A DNA stretch of 64,000 nucleotides from Pelodera strongyloides (Eukaryota > Nematoda > Chromadorea > Rhabditida > Rhabditidae): positions 111,852-175,851 of the forward strand of contig JAANDG010000291.1 in assembly GCA_036852015.1 (NCBI GenBank), given 5' to 3'. The notes below the pieces were generated by a model, which saw only the letters and a list, made by a program, of their open reading frames with translations, was not told where the DNA came from and did no database searches. Shown here in pieces: positions 32,681 to 43,345 of this stretch; position 1 is the first letter of the stretch; every line of letters begins with the position of its first letter. The translations under genes and the position numbers were made by a program.

Positions 32681-33445
32681 CATACCTCCCACCACGTCAC
32701 TAATTTGTAATGTCATGCACATGTCCGTGCAATTTCGAACGTACAAAAAGTCCTTGTCGAACCTAAAAGTAACATATGTGAACTGAGAAAACATGAAAAC
32801 GAAATCGTAATTTTACGTGAGAAAAAATCATTACAAGAGTACCTAGTACCTACTACCTTTATGAAACGTATTCATTCTAACGGCATTTCCATGTATTATA
32901 TGCAAGTTTTATATAATTTTCTGCCTCGTTTGTACCATAATATGTTGTTTTAAGATTATAACCATACTCATACTGACATGCAGAACTGGGTTGTAGAAGT
33001 AAAACTTTAGTTCATATCCTAGTTTGCAACTCTCCAAAATAAGCGAGATCAGATATTACATAAACCTTGGAAGATACGTTTCAGACGTATCCTATACTTA
33101 TACATGTGCCCATTTTTCGTGAATACTCTTTGTAGACTGTATATTTTAATATACAAATGTATTGTGTAAACTCTCAATTGACTCGTACACACTATTTCTT
33201 ATACTTTTACGTATAATTCTTCTTTTTACACTTCATTTTTGCACCTTATCATAATATTTATATTTTTATAAGAAAGTCTCCTCGGGCGTGGTTGTTAATA
33301 AGAAGAAAAAATAAATAAAAAAAAACTCACGTCATTTTATCACAGTGCATGTCAAACGACAACGGTTTCTTGTATAAATGTGATATATACGGGTAATTGT
33401 CCTCTAGATACGGGCTCATGCAACTGTAGCATGGCACTTTGAGCG
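30935..33445 (-). CDS. Ly6/ODR-2-like (HOT family) GPI-anchored protein, 3' exons
   Basis: Four exons were found on the minus strand: 33331-33445, 32686-32762, 31381-31492 and 30935-31043. All have GT-AG borders and all phases agree. The protein part runs from PCYSCMSPYLEDNYPY through FDMHCDK, YVRNCTDMCMTL and GGINPSVPRSM to FCACQDALCN. It ends with a hydrophobic tail (YYPFIYILPLLIYFYS). The nine visible Cys and the closing CxC...CN are typical of Ly6/uPAR domains. The tail suits a GPI signal, so a neuronal or other surface protein is likely from family knowledge. The first exon or exons (signal peptide) were not found; the exon at 33445 needs one base from an upstream exon. Confidence 0.82.
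31063..31150 (-). pseudogene. tRNA-like fragment (A and B boxes)
   Basis: Read on the minus strand it shows TGGCTAGTGGT and GGGTTCAACCTCC at tRNA-like spacing, but the stems do not pair. It lies in the last intron of the Ly6-like gene. Confidence 0.35.
31765..32264. repeat. TTAA palindrome TTAAAGGGATAGGTTCATCT, copy 1
   Basis: The left end GTTAAAGGGATAGGTTCAT mirrors ATGAACCTATCCCTTTAA at the right. The inner arms include ACACTCGGC / GCCGAGTGT and CAAGCTTCTTCTGCGAG-type pairs. About 500 bases, within the Ly6 gene intron. Confidence 0.88.
32374..32545. repeat. Diverged CCGGCC palindromic MITE
   Basis: ACGGCCGCTTTTTGAAAC near the left end and TTTCAAAAATGGGCTG to CGCTTTAA at the right. In the Ly6 gene intron. 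Confidence 0.65.
32645..32680. repeat. AT microsatellite
   Basis: (TA)17-18 immediately beside the donor of the Ly6 exon at 32686. Confidence 0.95.
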
Positions 33446-34290
33446 CTGAAATATGTGGAATTTAATTCGTGGTAGTTTGAATCATTGGGCTAGGGTTCTA
33501 TGTTTCCTATCTACGCACATTTCTTTTTTTGCCTATTTATATTGAAAATCTTGCGCTTTACTTCAAACTTCTTAATTCCTTACTGCACTAGGCTAAACTA
33601 ACGAAGAATGCTGAAACTTCAAAGTTATTACTAGAAAAAGTTAATACTGAAACTTTAAAAATAGGCCCTGACCCTGACACAGGATCACGATCATGCATAA
33701 AATCACATATTTTTATTCTTAGCTAAAAATTAGGCCCCTGCGAACTTTACAAAATCCCTTAGTTCCTAAAAAAACCAGTTCGGCTTTTTGAAATTCTCCG
33801 GGGACTTTTCAATCATTGCCATGGAACATTTGACAGCAACAATGGAAAAAGTTGCCGTCTGTGTGACAACGTTACCCTCTGTTATAAAGGCAATTTCGAG
33901 ATGAACGAGGGATAGAACTTCTGATTCACACTTAGATAGTAGAGTGAAAAGCTACGATTATAAAGCCTATGAATAAACAGAGCAGGAAAAAAGGATATGT
34001 AGTTTTTTTTAATTTCTTGAATTTTCTAGGTACTGTAGTACCAGTCCTTATCTTGTACATTACAGTAAAACGAAATATGAAATTAAAAAAATGACATTCT
34101 AAAGACCTGCTAATCAAAAACTTGGCTATCTATTATCGGTTTAGCTAACAAGGTATTGTATAACAACCTTGTAAGGACATTTATTTTTATTTTAGGCGGT
34201 GAAGCTTATTGTTAGACTAGCCCGCTTCCTATTGCAAGATTTTACATGCGATTTTTTGGTAACAGTCTCATGAACTGAAGCAAACGAAAG

Positions 34291-34434
34291 CAGAGGCCGT
34301 ATTCACCAACACACAGGGAGCCCATCCCTAGGCTGACGAGGGCTCTGAATATCTTCTGCTCTCGCACTCTCTACGTACGGTTTAGCTCCTTGGGGAGGCC
34401 TGACTCCCTGCGAGTTGGTGAGTACGGCCTCAGA
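34291..34434. repeat. Small palindromic MITE GAGGCCGTATTCACCAAC
   Basis: The left end AGGCCGTATTCACCAAC mirrors GTTGGTGAGTACGGCCT at the right, with inner CAGGGAG / CTCCCTG. Confidence 0.8.
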
Positions 34435-34639
34435 ACTAAAGCAATAGCACGATCCAAAAATCATAACCAAGCATAACTGAATGATAGTCAACAAACCATG
34501 CCATCGTGCGCGAGCCTAACCAAATTCTCTCCCAACTACCTGTGAATGCAACTCGTATGTTCCCTTGGTTTATGAGACCCGGCCGACCTGCGGTGTAGTC
34601 GGAGACGTTGGCCAGGAAATAGCTGACCAATTGGAGCAC

Positions 34640-34725
34640 GTCTGCAGCCATCGGGAGTCGAACCCGGCACCTGTGTGGGTTCCGGGATCTACTCGCCCAC
34701 TACCACTCGGACACCGTGGTCGCTA
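34640..34725 (-). pseudogene. tRNA-derived sequence (Ser/Leu-like boxes)
   Basis: The minus strand shows the A box TGTCCGAGTGGT and B box GGGTTCGACTCCC, with four of five T-stem pairs. The anticodon arm is not regular. A tRNA pseudogene or SINE is likelier than a functional tRNA. Confidence 0.55.
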
Positions 34726-35376
34726 CGATCCATTGCGCATATGTGTTGTTGCACTAGCAAAGTTTATTGATAGACGGGAATTGAGGTGAATCATAAACGC
34801 GACATAAACACGAGGAGCATGAGAGAACTACAGATTAGAGCATGAGAGAACTACAGAAGTAAACATGGCTAGACAAATGGTTGACAGATGAATCTGGATC
34901 ACAAAGACTACATGTTTTGCTGAATCAACTATTATTAACTATCACTGGAACAAACTTTCTGAACCAGTCGGCGCTAAATGTGAAATTGAGAAATCTACAA
35001 TACTATATCTACCTAGTATTGTGTAAATAAATACAAAACAACAATTATCAATAATCCTTTAGAAATCACCGGGAAAACAAATGAAGCTAGATATACAATC
35101 TCACGAAACGCAAGTTTTGGCGCCATATCTCGAAAAGTGATTTTCTGACGTTGGCTCGTCAGCTTTCATCTTTTAAGAAATTTCGCTGGTCCTTTGGGGC
35201 CCGGCGACCCAAAGAAAGGCCACTGGGCCATGGCGCCAAATATGTAAATTCATGTCCGGACAACTGAATTGTCAGTGGAGATGTGAAAACGTTGCCGAGG
35301 ATTGCGCACGCAAAAAGCGCTCGACTGACAATGAGAGCAATCAGAATTGTATTACGAAATCTAGCCTATTTACATG

Positions 35377-35509
35377 TTTAAAGCGATAGGGTAACATGGT
35401 CTGTGAAACGTATACGGGCAATTGCATTCAAATTTATTGTATGGCTGCATGCATGGAAGTCTGGATGCCCAACATACGTTTTACAAACTGGATGCAGCAT
35501 CGCTTTAAA
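35377..35509. repeat. Short TTTAAAGCGATAGG palindromic MITE
   Basis: TTTAAAGCGAT at the left and ATCGCTTTAAA at the right, with GAAACGTAT / ACGTTTTAC inner arms. A diverged member of the AAAGCGA group. Confidence 0.65.
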
Positions 35510-35868
35510 TGCTTGCTCAGATTTTTAAACGAGCGACTGATATCATTTCAACGAATGTAAGTGAGCACGCAGAATTTGCCAAATACAAGAAAATGATGTT
35601 GACGTTCGATTAAAAGAAGAATTATACAGAGAATTAGAGTATTAAATGCGTCATAGTACGAACAACTTTTGATTAAGATGATTATACTATAAGCGGAAGG
35701 GTGATAGGCGAAGCTTTGGCTAGAAAAGCAAGAAAGAAATTTGCTGAAATTTGAAAGAAAAAAAATTGCTGCATTGGGCGTTTTTTTTGCGCACTCCAGG
35801 TTTACTTATGCAGTCGCTTATGAGCATGCTACGATTTTAAATTTCAAAAACGCTAGTCACTGATTAAC

Positions 35869-35888
35869 ATAACATAACATAACATTTA
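35869..35888. repeat. (AACAT)n short tandem repeat
   Basis: Four AACAT units followed by TTATTACGAACATAAAATG. The complementary TTATG repeat appears at 61019-61046 and 10978-10998. Confidence 0.75.
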
Positions 35889-36270
35889 TTACGAACATAA
35901 AATGTCGCACAAGTTTTGTCGAGGCAATACCACAATGAATAACTATGAAACGTGAAAATGTAAATCTGATTAAAATAATAGCAAAAATAAAAAACGTGTA
36001 GTTGTACAGGAATAGGCGAGGGTAACTCTCAGTCAGATTGTTATTCAAAAGAAGAGGACAGTGTATATGTATACATAGTTTTAGTTGGCTAAAATCCTCG
36101 TGTTTCCCAATAAAACACCCAATGTGCGTTCAATTCCAACGAATTGCCAAATTTGTTCTATAGCGGGAATTTATGCGTTAGTTTTAGGCTGCTAGACAGA
36201 CAGACCCGCTCGAAAAAAACCTAAATGAATTTTTGTGTGAAGAACAGAAGAACTACTAGTTGAAGGCAAG

Positions 36271-36460
36271 TAAAGCGAAATACCGGTCGGTTTTTGAAAC
36301 GCATAGAGCACACCAGCTTTCTTAAGCATTCTTATGCAGCCTATGCAAATGAACATGAATTAAAATAAAAATTCGAGCTAAATTTGAGCAAATTAGCATA
36401 TATAACTACGTAAGAATTCAGTTGTTGCATTTTAAAAACCGGCCGGTATTTCAATGTAAA
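36271..36460. repeat. CCGGCCGG palindromic MITE
   Basis: TAAAGCGAAATACCGGTCGG at the left and CCGGCCGGTATTTCAATGTAA at the right. Inner TTTTGAAACGCAT is conserved. Confidence 0.82.
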
Positions 36461-36837
36461 GGGTAGGTAAGACCAATACAATTTTTTACTGGATCTCAAC
36501 AAACTGTAGCTCACGATAAATCAACCGCTTTAGATGATGTACATACGTACTCTCTAAATTTAGTATTTGAAAGATACCAATACTAATAAGTCATAAGTGC
36601 CTCACCGAAAACATCTGATGGCCGTTTACAAAGCGCGGAGCGTATATAAGCTATTTTATACATTCTTATTTCGCAAAAGCCCATTTGGATTTCTCAGAGA
36701 AAATCAAGAAGGAAATGCGAATTTACGATTACGATAATTACGGAAATCCCTTTAGATATATGCACGTAAAGTCAGTTCAAACATAATAACAACTAGATGA
36801 GGCTTTGAGTTTCGATACAAATTATAGTGGTCTCACC

Positions 36838-37236
36838 CTTTAAAGGGACAGGCCCATCAAAGTAAACCTATATTTCCGAAACGTTCATAATGTATATAAA
36901 GCATTTTTATTACAATATATACAATCCAAATTTCACCTACTTTCGCCCTCGAGGACTTTTTCCGATGTGCTCATCCTCATATGTATACCATAAAGCTGCA
37001 GACTTCCAAGGTGTATATGCAAATCTAGCTCGCATTTTAATTTCTTGATAAATTTGCGTAGACAGCTTCGATCTCTGCAGTTTTACGGTATACATATGAT
37101 GATGAGCACATCGGAAAAAGTCCTCGAGGGCGAAAGTAGGTGAAATTGGGTTTGTATATATTGTAATAAAAATGCTCTATACACATTATGAATACGTCGT
37201 AAATATAGGTTTACTTTGATGGGCCTGTCCCTTTAA
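36838..37236. repeat. TTAA palindrome TTAAAGGGACAGGCCCATCA, copy 2
   Basis: Same ends as 19190-20136 but without the minisatellite block, about 400 bases. The right TTTAAA is shared with a half CCGGCC-type element (37232 to about 37320) whose right end is missing. Confidence 0.9.
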
Positions 37237-37319
37237 AGCGAAATACCGACCGATTTTTGAAACGCATCGTGAACAACTGTTTATTTATGCTAATTTACTC
37301 AAATTTAGTTTCATTGATT

Positions 37320-39390
37320 CAGAACCTCTATTAAAAGTAACCTATTTTTCATAAAGTTAGATTTCACGTAAAATGAAATTATCCTTTATCCAATAACTAC
37401 CAACAAAATAAAATAGAACAAACATAAAAAAAAGAAGAAATAAACAAATACCTGACAATAATAGTTCACTAACTCAACTGGGCTTAGAGCTGGCTTACTG
37501 GAAGTATTAGAGAAGTTAGTTGAGCAAAAACAATGTCTGCCGACATGTCTACCTTATGGAGATAATGATTTTGCTTCGCCCACTCTCTAGGACAATTATT
37601 CCTTTCTGTGGTCGTGTTTCTATATAAGTGCTAATCTTTAAAGGCTAAAGGTTTATCTTTTTTTGTCATGCTATATAAATACTCCTACTTTCTTTGTAAA
37701 AACATCGAAAGAAGTTTGTAAATATATAAGAAATATTATCTTCTCAATAATGTTTCCCTATTTAAATGAGCGAAGTAATTGTGCCTCAGTGTTATGGGTT
37801 TTTTTCGCCCTCTTGATCAAAGTTTATAAGAATGTTGGAAAAAAAATAGTACTACTAATTACTAGAATGAAAGAATAATGATTTTCAGATCATATGAAAT
37901 TTAAAGCTTCACGGAAACGTATACTCGACAACTGCATTCGTGAATGTATTAGGTTCCATCGTCGACCCACACAGAAATTTGCATAAAATTCATTGGAATA
38001 CAGTTGTCCAGATTACGGTTTCTACACGTTATAAGAAAAATAACAATAATAATAAAAATAAAAAGTATAAAGGAAAGTCTCAACTTGAAGTTTGTTGGAC
38101 TAGGAACTCTGAGGCCACTAATTCTATCTCTATACGCGCAGAATTCGCACTTTCTTCCTTCTAACTATGGCAGTCCCTAGAGGCAACATCGGGGATTTTA
38201 TTTAAAGAAAATCTTTTCCTTCTGCGTCCAGTTAATTGATTTCTCTTCTTTTTAAAGTGTACATGTGTTTAATAAAAATTGCTGGAATTCCAACATTTAT
38301 GGCTATGACTGACCTTAGTTTTTTTGCCAAGGATTGACTGCGATCCTTTAACAAAATACATAATACAATTTGTGCCACCTTATATGAGGTTTTTTTACAT
38401 TTGCATTTTATAGATATGTATAGCATTTAAATGACTTGAAGAGCGAAAATGTGAAAAGGCTATTAGGTTAACTCTTAGGATAAGTTTTGATTTAGATCAA
38501 AAATGAGGTGGTTTAAAAGTAATTTGAGAAGATTAAAAGCTTATTTCAAAAAGCCGGATGTTTGTCGCCAAAGTGAAAAATCTCTACTTTTCTGTGGTGC
38601 GTAAATTTTATGCAATAATCTCGATGATGAAATTGAAAATGTCAATATGCGTAAACTATTTTGAAAGGAATATTTTCCACAGTAAATACCCCAAAATTTT
38701 TTTGATTGACGACGCCAGTGCCCCGTTTTTTCGATGTTTTCAACAAAAAAAAAAGAAACTTAAAAATGAAATGTTATTTTTTTTTATAAAAAAGTATTTT
38801 CCTAAGAAAAAAGACTAGACATTGATTAAAAGGTAACTTATAACCTAGCAAATGTGTAGTGATAATTCATTTTTCACATTGAAACAAGAAGAAAAATAAA
38901 ATTATATTCATAATGCCAAAACTTGATTTGTGATCATAAAAGGATTGTAAGGTAAGTGCGCATACTTTTAGTACATGCCAAAGCAGTTTCGTGCATTAGC
39001 GCTTAGGAGGGTCCTTTATTAAAAATAACTAGCGGAAAAACAAGAAAATTACATGCTTGAGCGAATGCTTTTGGACTTTTTGTTGGTTTTCTTAGGCGGA
39101 AAGACTTGGTTAAATGGGAACTATTGTATAAGCAGGGCAGCCTTTAGGTTGAATGTTTATAGGGCCAGGCACATGAACAATTTTATATGCATTTGTTCAG
39201 GGCACGCTCGTTGTGACAGAAATTCACGTATCATAGACAGACTATGAAGAGAGAAAATAACACAAAGAACCTACAATTAGGGTGTTTATGTGTAGACCTT
39301 TACGTTTTCATATAAACCGTGAAAATTAGTTTAGATGAGTTTTATTTAAGACAGTGGTAAATCGAGTAAACTACAAACTACAAGCTCAAA
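37320..39390. other. AT-rich intergenic DNA
   Basis: No gene is supported. A minus-strand start MSADIVFAQLTSLILP followed by a GTAAGC donor (37499-37546) looks like a small first exon, but its phase does not fit the Ly6 exons. Confidence 0.45.
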
Positions 39391-39456
39391 ATTGAAAATG
39401 CCAAACTTTACGAACCTGTGTCGTCAGTGCTCGCCGGATCGTGTACATTGGCGAGT

Positions 39457-39798
39457 ATGAACGAGAAGAGCTTCGTGAACTGTGACGTCATCGCCGACTC
39501 ATCGCGGCGATCGTTTCCCGTCGCGGCGTGCAAAAAGCGCCGCACGACGTGCGACCGACGGCGCGACCTCAACCACGGCGGTGACGACCAAAGTGACGCG
39601 TGCGGCGAATGCTGCGACCGATACGACGACGTGTTCGCGGCGATTTCCAGCAGAAAACGCGACAACGAATCTCAAATGGATTACGGTACAGGGAGCTGGA
39701 TTCAGAAAATTACGAAATTTCACGGAAAGTCAATCAAAGAAATACTAAAGTGCGCCATAAAACGTGTGAAGAAAAGTGTTGATGAAAAATGTTTGTGA
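39457..39798 (+). CDS. Possible single-exon gene, Cys/Arg/Asp-rich protein of unknown function
   Basis: A 113-residue frame in an island (39420-39665) that is strikingly GC- and CpG-rich for this window. It begins MNEKSFVNCDVIADSSRRS, has a basic segment (KKRRTTCDRRR), an acidic Cys-rich part (DDQSDACGECCDRYDDVF), and ends with a helical Lys-rich tail (IKEILKCAIKRVKK). The frame extends upstream to 39418 without ATG, so an acceptor at GTCGTCAG (39418-39425) and missing upstream exons are possible. No family is recognised. A MITE begins 40 bases after the stop. The composition and open frame are the only evidence. Confidence 0.4.
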   Translation: MNEKSFVNCDVIADSSRRSFPVAACKKRRTTCDRRRDLNHGGDDQSDACGECCDRYDDVFAAISSRKRDNESQMDYGTGSWIQKITKFHGKSIKEILKCAIKRVKKSVDEKCL

Positions 39799-39837
39799 TA
39801 TATATACATATTGAGCTTTGTGCTGGGATGGCAAAGG

Positions 39838-40258
39838 TTAAAGGGAGAGGCCCACAAGATAAAAGTTTCAATCAATTTGTTTGTGCAGAATGTCCGGAAT
39901 TTCAGAAATATTACTGTGACTCACTGAGTTATTCTCCGGCAAACAGTTCGGCCAGGTACCGTAGCCAGAAAATTTTTTTGCGCTTTTAGGACATTACTGC
40001 ATTGGAAACGCCTCTTTATAAACGTAGGAATGATCTTTATTCGATTGACCGTTATTATGTAGAGAAAGAATGCAAATGAACGGATATCAACCGTAAAAAC
40101 GAATTTTGACATTGCTGACTACGGTACCTGGCCGAACTGTTTGACGGGGAATAACTCTGTGAGTTTTAGGCTTCAAGCAGGTTTTCAGGAAATATTTCTG
40201 AAGTTCCGAACATTCTGTACAAGTAAATTGAGGACAGCTTTCTTCCTCTCCCTTTAAA
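39838..40258. repeat. TTAA palindrome TTAAAGGGAGAGGCCCACAA
   Basis: The ends GGTTAAAGGGAGAGG and CCTCTCCCTTTAAACC are complementary. Inner arms CAGAATGTCCGGAATTTCAG / CTGAAGTTCCGAACATTCTG pair with few mismatches. Confidence 0.85.
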
Positions 40259-40425
40259 CCGTGTATGCTAAATGGCAACCTTGCTATTAGTTTGCCGTTT
40301 TTATGAGAAAACTATCGCAAAAACTACTGAGCCGTTACGTTACGGTGACGTCAGTTGGTTAGAAATCCACAGTACCTATTATACATGGGAATAATGTTCA
40401 AGACAAAAGCCCAAATGAAATCGTG

Positions 40426-40909
40426 TTAAAGGGATAGGTTCACCTCGAATTGCACCTTTTTTTATAATTTATGTTGATAGTATGACCTATGACGGTCAAA
40501 ATGCGAAAATTGCAGTAAATTTCCTTTGTTCCCCGTAGTAGGAGAGCTTGCTCAAAAAAAGCTAAACTACCTCGAATCTATAAAACAATTGGGGTACCGC
40601 AGCCATGGTATGTGGGAAATAGCGCAGGAGGACTGGAGGTGCAGATATTGTTGTGATAGACAGAGGATGATAAAAGGGCCTGTATTTTATAGCGTCTCCA
40701 GCCCGGCTGCGCTATTTCCCACATACCATGGCTGCGGTACTCCAATTGTTTTATAGATTCGAGGTAGTTTAGCTTTTTTTGAGCAAGCTCTCGTACTACG
40801 GGGAGCAAAGGAAATTTACTGCAATTTTCGCATTTTGACCGTCATAGGTCATACTATCAACATAAATTATAAAAAAAGGTGCAATTCGAGGTGAACCTAT
40901 CCCTTTAAA
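40426..40909. repeat. TTAA palindrome TTAAAGGGATAGGTTCACCT, copy 2
   Basis: A long near-perfect inverted repeat of about 480 bases. Inner arms include GGTACCGCAGCCATGGTATG and CATACCATGGCTGCGGTACT. The ends are shared with 31765-32264; the interior is not. Confidence 0.92.
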
Positions 40910-41078
40910 GTGAAATAGCGGCCGGTTTCTGAAACACCGAGTACACAAGTACACCAGATGCAGCGTACGCAAATGAACATAAATTAGAATAAAAACACGA
41001 GCTACTTTGCATAAACACGTAAGAATTCACTTGTCCACGGTCCGTTGTTTCAAAAACCGGCCAGTATTATACTTTGAA
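40905..41078. repeat. CCGGCCGG palindromic MITE abutting a TTAA palindrome
   Basis: TTTAAAGTGAAATAGCGGCC at the left (sharing TTTAAA with the preceding element) and CCGGCCAGTATTATACTTT at the right. Confidence 0.8.
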
Positions 41079-41510
41079 ATAGGAAAAATCCCGTAAAAAG
41101 TGTTTACGTTCAAAATCCATGTAAAGTGTGAAAGTATTAATAAAGGCAGAGTGCGGAGAAAAATGCAATAATGAGCGGTGGATTAGATTATCATTATAGT
41201 GAAAAAAACAGCACAAGAGTGAATATAAGTGTTGCATTATTGATCAGGACTCGGAAGCAGACATCTTTCATTGTTCAAGCACTGGAGAAAATAAGATTTT
41301 TTTCTTGAAATGACTACAGTCTCCACTTCTTTCGATGAAAGGTTCAATCGTTCAATGTATAAAAAGTATTCCGCAATTTTTCTGTGATAAAGTTCCCGGA
41401 TTACTCAACTCATTCAGATTTTTAGAAGAAAAGCATTTCGTTTAGTTGACAAACACACACGCAAACATTCTTTTAGTTGACTAGTTGAATATTCAGAAAA
41501 CCAAATGCGG

Positions 41511-41663
41511 GTATTGTAACTATTTTGGGAAATTTGCATATGATACGCAAATCCTATGTATCCTACGCAAATTGTTGGTGCGCGGAAACTTCCGGTACCA
41601 AATCTACATAGGTTACATAGGGTATGCGTATCATATGCAATTTTCCCAAAATAGGTACAATAC
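41511..41663. repeat. Palindromic MITE GTATTGTAC...TTTGCATATGATACGC, copy 1
   Basis: The arms AATTTGCATATGATACGCAA and GTATGCGTATCATATGCAAT pair. The ends read GTATTGTAAC and GGTACAATAC. Confidence 0.85.
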
Positions 41664-41959
41664 TATACTTGTGTACTATCTTTCTTATACAAAAACGACT
41701 ATGAAAATCTGGTAAGTTGATATTCCAATAATAACAAGCATATGGCCGCAGAAAGCGAGCAAATGAAGCGTGAAATGTATCTTTTGCGAGGAAAAATAAC
41801 AATAAAAATTGAAGCGAATCGGAAAATTGGGATCGTTAAAGTAGGCGAAAATAGGGTAGTGGAGAGTGGTGCGCTTTCTTTCGATTAAATGGAGCAGAAT
41901 TAACATTGTGTCTGACCAAATGAGGAGAAAAATGGGCCGCTGAGGGGAGAAGAAGGAGA

Positions 41960-42150
41960 AAGTTAATGAGGATTTTTGAGATGATAAGCAGGAATGACAA
42001 GGAGGAAATGGCAGGATGATTTGAGATGATAAAGAGGAATGACTAGAAGAAGGCAGTATGATTTGAGATGATAAAGAGGAATGACTAGAAGAAGGCAGGA
42101 TGATTTGAGATGATAAGCAGGAATGACAAGGAGGAAATAGCAGGATTTGC
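41960..42150. repeat. Tandem repeat GATTTGAGATGATAA(A/G)GAGGAATGAC
   Basis: About four imperfect units of roughly 40-50 bases, such as GGATGATTTGAGATGATAA. This tract produces the long repetitive minus-strand frame read here. Confidence 0.8.
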
Positions 42151-42349
42151 GGTGATAAGGGGATGAGGAAATGAAAAAGTTCAACTTTTGAGGAAAATCG
42201 GGTGGCACGCGGCGAGATAACGGCGCGCAAACTGAATGCAGATATGCGAACAATAACAGTGATGCAAAGCCAGATAGAACTACGCGCGGTTCGCCCTAGT
42301 TCTAGTTTCTAGCCATAGTTCACGTTGTTCGCTTTTCAGATTTCAGATA

Positions 42350-42508
42350 AACGCCGTATTGTACCTACTTTGGGAAATTTGCATGTGAAATGAATATCCT
42401 AGTTAATTTGCTGCCGGAAGCCTCGGACGGGCACCAAAAAATTTGCATAGGATACACAGGATATGCGTATCATATGCAAATTTCCCAGCGTAGGTACAGT
42501 ACGGCGTT
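42350..42508. repeat. Palindromic MITE AACGCCGTATTGTACCTA, copy 2
   Basis: The left end AACGCCGTATTGTACCTACT mirrors GTAGGTACAGTACGGCGTT at the right, with GGGAAATTTGCAT inner arms. Related to 41511-41663 and 51711-51878. Confidence 0.88.
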
Positions 42509-43294
42509 AAAATAAGAGGAATGACGGCCGCTGATTAACCTTCAACTATGGCGTTCATTCTTTTGTAAAGCACAGAAATGAGCATATGTAATCTCTCATA
42601 TTATATAAACAAAAACTAGAACGGTGCAAATTTCTAAGTTACTAAAAGACAAAAACTATCAGATTTAGTTATACAATGCTAGAGGACAGCTCATACTGAC
42701 TACTCACGGTACAATATATTCATAGACAACCGAAACACAAATCTCTTCAAAACGCCTTTATTAATCTTCAAAAATGAGATATAACCCACATTTCTCTGCA
42801 TAAATAATCGGCCGCTTGTCAGTTATAAGAAGGGCATTCGAAATTGAAAATTAAAGGGAAAATAGACTGAAATGCCTTCTAATTTGGTGCAAAATGAGTA
42901 TTTTGTAATACGAAAAATCCACTTATATGTCAATTCAGCATTTTATAGAATGTTCACGGTAGTGAGTCCATCTAGCGCTTCGAATAAATAAATCAGTCTG
43001 ATATCTTTTAAAAGATATAGTAAATATTGAAGGGTTGAGAGAAGAAGGCGTAGAAGTACCTGACGAAGTACAATAAGTGAACTAATGATCTGTCATTCAG
43101 TCTTCATTCAGAATTCATACAGTGACAAACATTGGATCAAGGAAACGGACAAGTTACCGAAGAGAAAAATTGAGTATAATAAAATCTATTCGTTTTTGGA
43201 CCCGACTGACGGTGCTTCGGGCGCCCGGAGGTCCGAATTCGAAATTGCAATAAACGTCAGTAGGCGTGTGATGGAAAGCGGAAAATGAGAGAAG

Positions 43295-43345
43295 AAGGAG
43301 AGAGAGAGAGAGAGGGAGAGACATAGAGAGAGAAAGAAAGGTGCA
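43295..43345 (+). repeat. GA-rich microsatellite
   Basis: (GA)n with GAAA interruptions. The adjacent frame at 43085-43288 is not supported as a gene. Confidence 0.85.

Noticed and set aside
34303..34494. Signal-peptide-like minus-strand frame LTIIQLCLVMIFGSCYC as first exon of the Ly6 gene
   Set aside because: It has no ATG at the start, no donor in the right phase, and overlaps a MITE.
37499..37546. Minus-strand MSADIVFAQLTSLILP with a GTAAGC donor
   Set aside because: Phase 0 end does not fit the Ly6 exon at 33445, which needs one base; too short to call alone.
41685..42253. 181-codon minus-strand frame with repeated LSSQIILPSS-type units
   Set aside because: Produced by the tandem GATTTGAGATGATAA repeat; no splice or family support.
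43085..43288. Frame containing LDPTDGASGARRSEFEIAI
   Set aside because: The end looks protein-like, but the first half is AT-rich junk, there is no acceptor before it and no continuation.
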